DNA from: Casp-actino8 sp001510455
GTDB lineage: Bacteria; Actinomycetota; Acidimicrobiia; Acidimicrobiales; Ilumatobacteraceae
Length of the DNA stretch: 10,607 nucleotides
Direction: 5' to 3'
Assembly (NCBI GenBank): GCA_027592035.1
Contig: JAQCIK010000042.1
Span: forward strand, 1 to 10,607
Below, one piece after another: positions 5,720 through 10,607 of this stretch. Position 1 is the stretch's first letter. Each line of letters starts with the position of its first letter. The notes beneath the pieces are model-generated. The model saw only the letters and a program-made list of their open reading frames with translations. It searched no databases and was not told the DNA's origin. A program made the position numbers and the translations under genes.

Positions 5720-6649
5720 ATGTTCGCTCTCACCCGTGACGAAGTCGTCTCCTGGCTCGGTGACATCGCCGTTCCGGCACTCCGGATCCTGGTCGTCGTG
5801 ATCCTGGCCGAGGTGGCCGTTCTCGTTCTGAGGCGCACCACTCGGGCCGCTTTCCAGAAACTGATCGAACGCGGCGACTCGCCACTGATCGGATCGCGAC
5901 AAGTTCTCGAGAAACTGGGGTTGTCCGAAGCCGGCGAACCTCCTCGCGAACTCACCACCAATCGCAATCACAAACGAGTCGACGCCCTCTCCGACATCAC
6001 GAACAACTTGATCAAGGTCGTGATCTGGTTGGTGGCGATCTTCATGATCCTCGGCACCCTCGGAATCAACCTCGGACCACTCGTCGCCGGTGCTGGAATC
6101 GCCGGTATCGCACTCGGCTTCGGAGCCCAGAGCATCGTCAAGGACTTCCTCAGTGGCATCCTCATGCTGGTCGAGGATCAGTTCGGAGTGGGTGACGTCA
6201 TCGACGTCGGTGAAGCTTCGGGCGTCGTCGAATCCCTCTCGCTTCGCACGACTCGTCTTCGGTCGGTCGATGGAACCGTCTGGCACGTTCCGAACGGCGA
6301 GATTCGACGGGTGGGCAACATGAGCCAGGGTTGGTCTCGCTCGGTGATCGACGTCGGTATCGGCTACGGCTCCGATGTCGACACCGCTCTGTCGATCCTG
6401 AATCGTGTGGCGAACCAGATGTCGGCCGACGAGCCGTGGGGAACGAAATTTCTCGAGCAGCCCGAAATTCTCGGTGTGCAGGATCTCGGAGATTCCGCGG
6501 TCGTTCTCCGAATGTGGGTGGTCACCGAGCCAGCTGCCCAATGGGAAGTGTCACGAGAGCTTCGTCGTCGTATCAAGTATGCGTTCGACGAGGCGGGTAT
6601 CGAAATCCCGTTCCCTCAAGTCACCACGCATCTTCGAACCGAATCGTGA
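5720..6649 (+). CDS. MscS-family mechanosensitive channel
   Basis: The 309-aa product is a small-conductance mechanosensitive channel subunit, which in this family forms a membrane heptamer that opens under turgor stress and releases solutes. Two hydrophobic helices lie at about residues 19-37 and 94-112. The pore-lining TM3 spans about 118-150, with the Gly/Ala-packed sequence VAGAGIAGIALGFGAQ (122-137), followed by IVKDFLSGI and FGVGDVI (155-161), the family's most recognisable stretch. The cytoplasmic beta domain contains WHVPNGEI (188-195), another MscS hallmark, and the C-terminal alpha/beta vestibule domain runs to about 302. The length matches the minimal MscS core. The start is supported by TAACGT placed 6 nt upstream. 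It is divergent from guaD and 45 bp upstream of an ABC exporter with its own promoter-like box, so it is probably a single-gene unit. Confidence 0.93.
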   Translation: MFALTRDEVVSWLGDIAVPALRILVVVILAEVAVLVLRRTTRAAFQKLIERGDSPLIGSRQVLEKLGLSEAGEPPRELTTNRNHKRVDALSDITNNLIKVVIWLVAIFMILGTLGINLGPLVAGAGIAGIALGFGAQSIVKDFLSGILMLVEDQFGVGDVIDVGEASGVVESLSLRTTRLRSVDGTVWHVPNGEIRRVGNMSQGWSRSVIDVGIGYGSDVDTALSILNRVANQMSADEPWGTKFLEQPEILGVQDLGDSAVVLRMWVVTEPAAQWEVSRELRRRIKYAFDEAGIEIPFPQVTTHLRTES

Positions 6650-6682
6650 TCGACGTCATCCGATCGATGCGGAGCTCGCTCT

Positions 6683-6688
6683 TAGTCT
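6683..6688 (+). promoter_or_regulatory. Leaderless -10 box of the ABC transporter operon (TAGTCT)
   Basis: TAGTCT fits TANNNT and ends exactly 6 nt before the GTG at 6695. This supports that GTG as the start and separate transcription from the mscS-like gene. The -35 region is weak. Confidence 0.5.
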
Positions 6689-6694
6689 GAACGA

Positions 6695-7603
6695 GTGATC
6701 GAATCCTCGACATTTCCGGTCGAAGTCTCGTCACTCACCAAGTACTACGGCCAACACCGGGGCGTCGAGGACGTCACGTTTCACGTCTCACCCGGCGAGG
6801 TATTGGGTTGTCTCGGTCCGAACGGTTCCGGCAAGACGACCGTCCTTCGGGTGGTCATGGGTCTCATTCGTCCCACGAGCGGTGACGTGAGGATCGAGGG
6901 GCGTTCCATCTCCGTCGATCCACGGACGTGGCGTTCCCACATCGGCTATCTGCCGGGGGAACTCGAGATCTACGAGAACATGACCGTCGAGTCGTTCCTC
7001 ACCTTCGTCGCCCGACTAAGAAACCGTGACTGTTCGCAGGAGATCCGACGCCTTGCCCGCCGTTTCGAACTCGACACATCGGCACGAATTTCCGGTCTGT
7101 CGAAAGGCAACAAACAGAAGGTCGGCGTGGTGCAGGCCCTCATGCATCGGCCTTCGATCCTGGTTCTCGACGAGCCGACGTCAGGGCTCGACCCGATCGC
7201 CCAGAGCAACTTCGCCGAAATCGTTCGTGATCGTCGCGACGACGGCGCATCGATCATTCTGTCGTCACACGTTCTCCAAGAAGTCGAAGACGTCGCCGAT
7301 CGAATCGTGATTCTCGATCACGGACGAGTGTTGACCGTCGACACGATCGACAATCTGCGGGCGCACATCGACACCGAGATCCGGATGACCTTCGATCACC
7401 TCGTCGACATCGAGCCGTATCGTCGCTGCGCCGGAGTTCGAGAGGTCTTCGCCACCGGACACGACGTGGTCGTCCGCGCCGTGCCCCCACATCTCGAGGT
7501 TCTGCGTCGGGCCGTCCACGACGGAGTCGCGAAAGTCGTCTCGCATGAGGCCAATCTCACCGATGTTTTCATCGCGCTGACGAGGTCGAATCATGATTCT
7601 TGA
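6695..7603 (+). CDS. ABC exporter ATP-binding protein
   Basis: The 302-aa product is the nucleotide-binding subunit of an ABC-2 type exporter and should sit on the cytoplasmic face, powering the permease encoded next. Motifs in order are Walker A GPNGSGKTT (41-49), the Q-loop region YLPGE (85-89) with Gly where Gln is usual, signature LSKGNKQ (135-141), Walker B ILVLDE (155-160), D-loop SGLD (163-166), and the switch His192 in SSHVLQE. The YLPG form occurs in a subset of drug- and bacitracin-exporter-like ATPases. Residues from about 215 form the C-terminal extension usual in this class. The GTG start is supported by TAGTCT 6 nt upstream. The gene overlaps the permease gene by 11 bp. The substrate is unknown; similar pairs export drugs, peptides or lipids. 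Confidence 0.92.
   Translation: MIESSTFPVEVSSLTKYYGQHRGVEDVTFHVSPGEVLGCLGPNGSGKTTVLRVVMGLIRPTSGDVRIEGRSISVDPRTWRSHIGYLPGELEIYENMTVESFLTFVARLRNRDCSQEIRRLARRFELDTSARISGLSKGNKQKVGVVQALMHRPSILVLDEPTSGLDPIAQSNFAEIVRDRRDDGASIILSSHVLQEVEDVADRIVILDHGRVLTVDTIDNLRAHIDTEIRMTFDHLVDIEPYRRCAGVREVFATGHDVVVRAVPPHLEVLRRAVHDGVAKVVSHEANLTDVFIALTRSNHDS
7582..7585 (+). promoter_or_regulatory. Shine-Dalgarno-like GAGG for the permease gene
   Basis: GAGG lies 7 nt before ATG 7593, inside the end of the ATPase gene. This internal operon gene appears to use a ribosome binding site, unlike the first genes of units, which look leaderless. Confidence 0.4.
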
Positions 7604-8393
7604 TGCGTTGATCATCAAGGCACTTCGCGATCGATGGCGAAGCCTCGTCGCATGGCAGACCGGGTTGGTCGCACTCGTCACCATTCAGATGTCGGTGTAC
7701 CCGACGGTTCGAGACACCTCATCCGACTGGGAAGGCGCGGTGGAGTCGTTTCCCGAGGCTTTCCGAGAGATTCTGCGTCTCGAGGACTACACCTCACCGG
7801 CTGGTTATCTCTCCACGGAGCTCCTGTCGTTCGTCATGCCGTTCATCTTCATGACTCTCGGAGCGAGCTGGGGTGCCAGAGTCACCTCGGAGGACGAGGA
7901 GAGGGGCACCGCCGACATCGTGTTCTCGCTTCCCATCACTCGCCGGGGCTTCCTCGTCAGCCGCTGGCTCACGGGCATGATCGTCCTGACTCTCACCGCC
8001 GTCCTGTTCGCGATCTCTCTCTGGATCGGAGGCGAACTTCTCGACATGGACATCGGTGTCGCGCACTTCGCCAACGCCTCGCTGATGCTCTTCCTCACCG
8101 GATCCGTCAGCTTCGCGGCTGCCGCAACCGTCGGTACGTCGACCGGTCGGCGAGGTGTCGGCCTGGGTGCGACCATGGTCTTTTTGATCGCTGCGTTCGT
8201 GTTCTATTCCCTCGCGCCCCTGGTCGGCTTCTTCGAGGCGATCAACCCGTACAACCCCTTGCAGTGGATGCTCGGTGCGCGGCCCCTCACCTCCGGAGTC
8301 TCGATCGGCTACGTTGTTCTGCTGTTTGCGCTGACCACCATGGGTCTGGTCGTCAGCGACGCCGTCTTTCGACGGCGAGACATCCGGGTGTGA
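7593..8393 (+). CDS. ABC-2 type exporter permease
   Basis: The 266-aa product is an integral membrane protein with about six hydrophobic segments (near residues 18-36, 76-94, 122-147, 161-181, 190-212 and 236-256), the normal topology of an ABC-2 permease. After the second helix comes EDEERGTADIVFSLPITRR (100-118), the family's E-rGT...PvsR cytoplasmic signature that contacts the ATPase. The extracytoplasmic loop between the first two helices (about 40-72) contains ESFPEAFREIL, often seen in this family. Translation probably starts at ATG 7593 with GAGG upstream, 11 bp inside the ATPase gene, so the two are coupled. No accessory protein or self-resistance gene adjoins, and the substrate cannot be named. 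Confidence 0.87.
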   Translation: MILDALIIKALRDRWRSLVAWQTGLVALVTIQMSVYPTVRDTSSDWEGAVESFPEAFREILRLEDYTSPAGYLSTELLSFVMPFIFMTLGASWGARVTSEDEERGTADIVFSLPITRRGFLVSRWLTGMIVLTLTAVLFAISLWIGGELLDMDIGVAHFANASLMLFLTGSVSFAAAATVGTSTGRRGVGLGATMVFLIAAFVFYSLAPLVGFFEAINPYNPLQWMLGARPLTSGVSIGYVVLLFALTTMGLVVSDAVFRRRDIRV

Positions 8394-8408
8394 CCGACCT
8401 CGGACGGA

Positions 8409-8414
8409 TATCGT
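8409..8414 (+). promoter_or_regulatory. Leaderless -10 box of the wHTH regulator (TATCGT)
   Basis: TATCGT fits TANNNT and is followed by 6 nt and ATG 8421. TGTGAC lies 14 bp upstream, shorter than a standard -35 spacing. The box sits in the 27-bp gap after the permease gene, so the regulator could be transcribed both alone and by read-through. Confidence 0.5.
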
Positions 8415-8420
8415 TCCGCC

Positions 8421-8702
8421 ATGCCTGAAGCGCCTCGCAGCTGGACCTTCTTGAGCAATCATGCCCATGTCCTGGTGTGTCTGGCCGCCGATCCCGACTC
8501 GCGTCTTCGAGACATCGCCGCCGAGGTCGGGATCACCGAGCGTCGGGTCAACGGAATCCTCGCCGACCTCGAAGGGGCCGGGATCGTGACCGTGTTCAAG
8601 TCGGGCCGCCGCAACTCTTACAAGATCGATCGCCGGGCGCGTCTGCGCCATCCACTCGAGTCTCACAAAACGGTTGGTGACCTGCTGAAGGGTGTTCTCT
8701 GA
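8421..8702 (+). CDS. Small winged helix-turn-helix transcriptional regulator
   Basis: The 93-aa product is a compact MarR/ArsR-like winged-helix protein. It begins with WTFLSNHAHVLVCLA (8-22), continues with an HTH at about 28-52 (RLRDIAAEVGITERRVNGIL, then DLEGAG), and has a wing at about 53-69 (IVTVFKSGRRNSYKID). The tail RHPLESHKTVGDLLKGVL is probably a dimerisation helix. Proteins of this pattern are frequent in actinobacteria, but I know of no named member. There is no ligand domain and no metal-binding Cys/His cluster. ATG 8421 is supported by TATCGT 6 nt upstream. The gene lies 27 bp after the ABC permease and 75 bp before the SbtA-type transporter, with a perfect 14-bp palindrome starting 2 bp after its stop. 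I infer that it controls the transporter, itself, or both. Confidence 0.82.
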   Translation: MPEAPRSWTFLSNHAHVLVCLAADPDSRLRDIAAEVGITERRVNGILADLEGAGIVTVFKSGRRNSYKIDRRARLRHPLESHKTVGDLLKGVL

Positions 8703-8703
8703 C

Positions 8704-8717
8704 ACATGACGTCATGT
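8704..8717. promoter_or_regulatory. Perfect 14-bp palindrome, candidate operator
   Basis: ACATGACGTCATGT is its own reverse complement, and two further flanking bases on each side (GA and TC) also pair after one mismatch, giving an imperfect 20-bp dyad. It starts 2 bp after the stop of the wHTH gene and ends 25 bp before the -35 box of the sbtA-like gene. No T-run follows, so it is not a usual intrinsic terminator. Size and symmetry suit a dimeric winged-helix protein. Confidence 0.6.
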
Positions 8718-8741
8718 CTCATCAGTCATCATTACTAGAAG

Positions 8742-8771
8742 TTGATTTCCTGTATTAGAGGACGCTAGTTT
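8742..8771 (+). promoter_or_regulatory. Promoter of the sbtA-like gene (TTGATT-18 bp-TAGTTT)
   Basis: TTGATT (8742-8747) and TAGTTT (8766-8771) are separated by 18 bp. The -10 box ends 6 nt before GTG 8778, giving a leaderless start. It is the best -35/-10 pair in the window and lies in an AT-richer stretch. Confidence 0.65.
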
Positions 8772-8777
8772 CACCCG

Positions 8778-9734
8778 GTGCCTCTTTCGGAACTGGTCGT
8801 CGACAACCTCACTTCTCCTGCCGTCCTGGCCTTCGTCCTCGGTGTTCTGGCCGTCGCGATACGCGGTGATCTCCGCCTCCCCGATCAGGTGTCGTCTCTC
8901 ATCTCCGTGTACCTGCTCTTGGCGATCGGCATCAAAGGGGGCACGCGACTTCGCGAGGCGGACGTCGCCGACATCTGGGGCCCAGTTCTGGCCACCCTGG
9001 CTCTCGGTGTGATCACACCGATCGTTGCGTTCGTCACCGCTCGTTGGTTCGGACGACTCAACACCACCAACGCGGCATCCCTTGCTGCTCACTACGGATC
9101 GGTGTCGGCCGTGACCTTCACGGCAGCCGAGGCATTCAACAAGAACTCGGGAATTCTCGAGGAGGGATTCCTGCCCGCTCTCGTCGCCATTCTCGAGATT
9201 CCCGGAATCGTCGTCGCTCTGGTCATTGCCAGTCGCCACCTGGGTTCGACTGTCAAGACAGCACTTCACGAAGTGTTGACCGGCAAGAGCATTCTGCTTC
9301 TCGGTGGCGGACTTCTGATCGGTGGAGTCGGATCTCGCGAGGCGGTCACGGCCATCGAACCGTTCTTCATCACCTTGTTTCCAGGGTTCCTCTGCCTCTT
9401 TCTTCTCGATCTCGGAACTCTCGCTGGTCAGCGATTCACCTACGTCCGACGAGCCGGCATTCGTCTGGTCGCCCTCGCCGTGGCTCTGCCAATTCTCTTC
9501 GGAGTACTCGGCACTTTCGTCGGAACCATCGCTGGTCTTTCCGCTGGTGGCGCGGCCGTGCTGGCGATCATGGCGGCGAGTGCGAGCTACATCGCGGCTC
9601 CGGCGGCCGTACGAGTCGCACTTCCGGAAGCCGATCTCGGTGTGAGTCTCGGTGCAGCGATCGGCGTCACCTTTCCTTTCAATCTCGTGATCGGAATCCC
9701 TGTGTTCAGCGAATTGGCACAACGCATCGCCTGA
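8778..9734 (+). CDS. SbtA-type sodium-dependent bicarbonate symporter family protein
   Basis: The 318-aa product is a membrane protein of the SbtA family, whose cyanobacterial members import bicarbonate with sodium. It shows the internal two-fold layout of the family. The first half has NLTSPAVLAFVLGVLA (10-25), YLLLAIGIKGG (45-55) and AAHYGSVSAVTF (103-114). The second half has LFPGFLCLFLLDLG (200-213), IMAASASYIAAPAAVRVALP (264-283) and VTFPFNLVIGIP (297-308). The central cytosolic loop (about 152-167) is short compared with cyanobacterial SbtA, which is about 370 aa. No gene for the PII-like partner SbtB is visible. The GTG start is supported by TAGTTT 6 nt upstream. The preceding wHTH gene and palindrome suggest local transcriptional control. 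Family membership is clear; substrate specificity in a probably heterotrophic actinobacterium is inferred. Confidence 0.9.
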   Translation: MPLSELVVDNLTSPAVLAFVLGVLAVAIRGDLRLPDQVSSLISVYLLLAIGIKGGTRLREADVADIWGPVLATLALGVITPIVAFVTARWFGRLNTTNAASLAAHYGSVSAVTFTAAEAFNKNSGILEEGFLPALVAILEIPGIVVALVIASRHLGSTVKTALHEVLTGKSILLLGGGLLIGGVGSREAVTAIEPFFITLFPGFLCLFLLDLGTLAGQRFTYVRRAGIRLVALAVALPILFGVLGTFVGTIAGLSAGGAAVLAIMAASASYIAAPAAVRVALPEADLGVSLGAAIGVTFPFNLVIGIPVFSELAQRIA

Positions 9735-9772
9735 GATCCGTTGATCGTCCCGAGTCGCGCTCATCCAGCGAG

Positions 9773-9801
9773 CTGACGAGAGGACGAGAGGACGAGAAAA
9801 T
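9773..9801 (+). promoter_or_regulatory. Possible promoter of the GIY-YIG-like gene (CTGACG-17 bp-GAAAAT)
   Basis: CTGACG (9773-9778) and GAAAAT (9796-9801) are separated by 17 bp, each matching about four of six consensus bases. The -10-like box ends 6 nt before the second in-frame ATG at 9808, repeating the leaderless spacing. The spacer is mostly made of the tandem repeat. Confidence 0.35.
9775..9798 (+). repeat. Three 8-bp tandem repeats (GACGAGAG)
   Basis: GACGAGAG occurs at 9775-9782 and 9783-9790, and a third copy ending in A (GACGAGAA) follows at 9791-9798. The array lies 41 bp after the sbtA-like gene and ends just before the GIY-YIG-like gene. Its purine-rich GAGAGGA segment could act as a Shine-Dalgarno sequence. 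Change in copy number by slippage would alter promoter or leader spacing. Confidence 0.75.
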
Positions 9802-10455
9802 ATGCGTATGCGTACACGTACACACGAGAAGAAAACGAAGAAGACGACGTCCGCGCCATCCATGCACTGGATCGACGTGATCGAATATCTCGACGATCGC
9901 CCACGTCGAGTCGAAGCACTCCCCCATCTCCGCGTCGGTATCACCGTCGTCGAACCCGGACCGAGTCTCGATGCATTGTGGGAGAAGAGAAGGACCAAGA
10001 GACCCGGGCAATGGGGGCCGCTCCGTTACGACTTGATGCACGAGTCGTCTTTCGACACGCGTCCATCCGCCGAGACGGAGAAGAAGGCGATGATCGAACG
10101 CCTGTCTCGACTCGGACACGCGGTCAACGGCGTCTCGACCGAGTACCGCACCTATGTGATCGAACTCGATGATTCGGACAAGCCCGGTCACGCCGGCTGG
10201 CTGTACGTGGGTCAGACGTCGAAGCCGATCGCCGAACGTATCGACGAACACCGCACCGGGGCGCGTTTCCGAAGTAGCTCCAAGGTGCGCAAGCACTTCC
10301 GGAGTGCACGCCTCGATCTCGCCGACCCACAGGCGTTCTTCCTGCAAGAGGATGCTTTGATGGCCGAAGCCCGCCTCCGGATCCGGCTCGAGCAACAGGG
10401 CTACCTGGTCGATGGCGGCCAGGAGCGATACGAAGAAGCCCTGAAGGAGAGCTGA
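9802..10455 (+). CDS. Protein with GIY-YIG-like nuclease domain
   Basis: The 217-aa product starts with a very basic Thr-rich segment (MRMRTRTHEKKTKK), continues with a region of about 100 residues (20-115) that I do not recognise, and ends in a GIY-YIG-like domain at about 116-205. The signature strands are TYVIEL (117-122) and WLYVGQT (133-139), followed by the conserved Arg146 in ERIDEH (145-150) and a helix with Glu189 in EARLRIRLEQQGY as candidate metal ligand. These match the order of GIY-YIG elements (two strands, Arg, later Glu). Members nick or cut DNA in repair, restriction or homing, but some are only structural relatives. ATG 9808 is an equally good start, since GAAAAT ends 6 nt before it; Met21 lacks support. 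The gene stands alone, with no methyltransferase or UvrC-like partner nearby. Confidence 0.72.
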   Translation: MRMRTRTHEKKTKKTTSAPSMHWIDVIEYLDDRPRRVEALPHLRVGITVVEPGPSLDALWEKRRTKRPGQWGPLRYDLMHESSFDTRPSAETEKKAMIERLSRLGHAVNGVSTEYRTYVIELDDSDKPGHAGWLYVGQTSKPIAERIDEHRTGARFRSSSKVRKHFRSARLDLADPQAFFLQEDALMAEARLRIRLEQQGYLVDGGQERYEEALKES

Positions 10456-10458
10456 CCC

Positions 10459-10483
10459 CAGGGAACGAAAGCCCTGTTCAGGG
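10459..10483 (+). terminator. Hairpin pair after the GIY-YIG-like gene, possible terminator
   Basis: CAGGG (10459-10463) can pair with CCCTG (10472-10476) across an 8-nt loop. CCCTG can instead pair with CAGGG at 10479-10483 across 2 nt. The hairpin starts 3 bp after the stop codon. There is no T-run, so intrinsic termination is uncertain. Confidence 0.35.
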
Positions 10484-10542
10484 GCCGAATCCCATAATTC
10501 GTTTGCGGACGGTCCATCGGCGTGGTTTCCTTCGGGATCGTT

Positions 10543-10607
10543 ATGTCCATCTCCGTACGCTCCTTCGACTCGATCACCGGCTCGGCCGGCGCGTCGTCGC
10601 GTCTCGG
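10543..10607 (+). CDS. Possible start of an unidentified gene, cut by the window edge
   Basis: From ATG 10543 the frame stays open to the window end (21 codons, beginning MSISVRSFDS) with strongly G/C-ending codons. No Shine-Dalgarno sequence or TANNNT box lies at the expected distance; a CATAAT at 10493-10498 is the nearest promoter-like element. The opposite strand is also open here, from the edge leftward to 10401, with plausible codon use, so the true coding strand cannot be decided. Confidence 0.2.
   Translation, partial: MSISVRSFDSITGSAGASSRL

Noticed and set aside
4498..5739. 413-codon plus-strand frame
   Set aside because: Opposite guaD, whose metal ligands are all present; the Arg/His-rich composition marks a shadow.
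5639..6541. 300-codon minus-strand frame
   Set aside because: Opposite the MscS-like gene; Asp/Glu/His-rich shadow without recognisable domains.
7794..8705. 303-codon minus-strand frame
   Set aside because: Opposite the ABC permease and wHTH genes; low-complexity charged composition.
8704..8717. Palindrome as a transcription terminator of the wHTH gene
   Set aside because: It has no loop spacing and no following T-run; symmetry and position fit a protein-binding site better.
8712..9998. 428-codon minus-strand frame, among the longest in the window
   Set aside because: Lies opposite the SbtA-type gene and the start of the GIY-YIG-like gene; Asp/Glu/Ser/Arg-rich with no hydrophobic core, as expected for the antisense of a membrane protein gene.
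1..10607. CRISPR array, insertion sequence or transposase
   Set aside because: No regularly spaced repeats of CRISPR length, no transposase-like protein and no terminal inverted repeats were seen.

Overview
The window looks like chromosomal DNA of a GC-rich Gram-positive-type bacterium in the Actinomycetota, most likely an Acidimicrobiia-like lineage. This rests on strong G/C bias at third codon positions, GTG starts, many TCG/CGA codons, few Shine-Dalgarno sequences, and at least five genes that start 6 nt after a TANNNT -10 box, the layout of leaderless actinobacterial promoters. The taxonomic call is inference from style, not from a marker gene.

Left end (1-1148): about 210 bases of non-coding DNA with phased GGTCAC repeats lead into a degenerate 3' half of a tRNA-Arg (211-260), which looks like an old tRNA attachment site. 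It is followed by an apparently 5'-truncated surface-protein gene (Ser/Thr-rich stalk plus C-terminal membrane anchor) and then an intact tRNA-Arg(UCG). The two tRNA-Arg 3' ends form an imperfect direct repeat about 0.9 kb apart.

Middle, minus strand (1164-5625): three genes read leftward as a probable operon: a guanine deaminase, a large membrane protein with a spermidine-synthase-like SAM-binding fold, and a lipoprotein of the glycerophosphodiester phosphodiesterase family whose GTG start overlaps the preceding stop. A 94-bp divergent promoter region separates them from the rightward genes.

Right, plus strand (5720-10455): an MscS-type mechanosensitive channel; an ABC exporter pair (ATPase and ABC-2 permease, overlapping by 11 bp); a small winged-helix regulator; an SbtA-type sodium/bicarbonate symporter; and a stand-alone protein with a GIY-YIG-like domain. 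A perfect 14-bp palindrome lies between the regulator and the SbtA promoter and is a good candidate operator.

Most genes are housekeeping or transport functions, and I see no clear multi-gene defence or biosynthetic system. The points most worth following are the regulator-palindrome-SbtA unit, the uniform leaderless promoter geometry, the tRNA-derived junction beside a truncated gene, the spermidine-synthase-like protein that appears to lack the aminopropyltransferase aspartate, and the GIY-YIG-like protein preceded by a perfect 8-bp tandem repeat.
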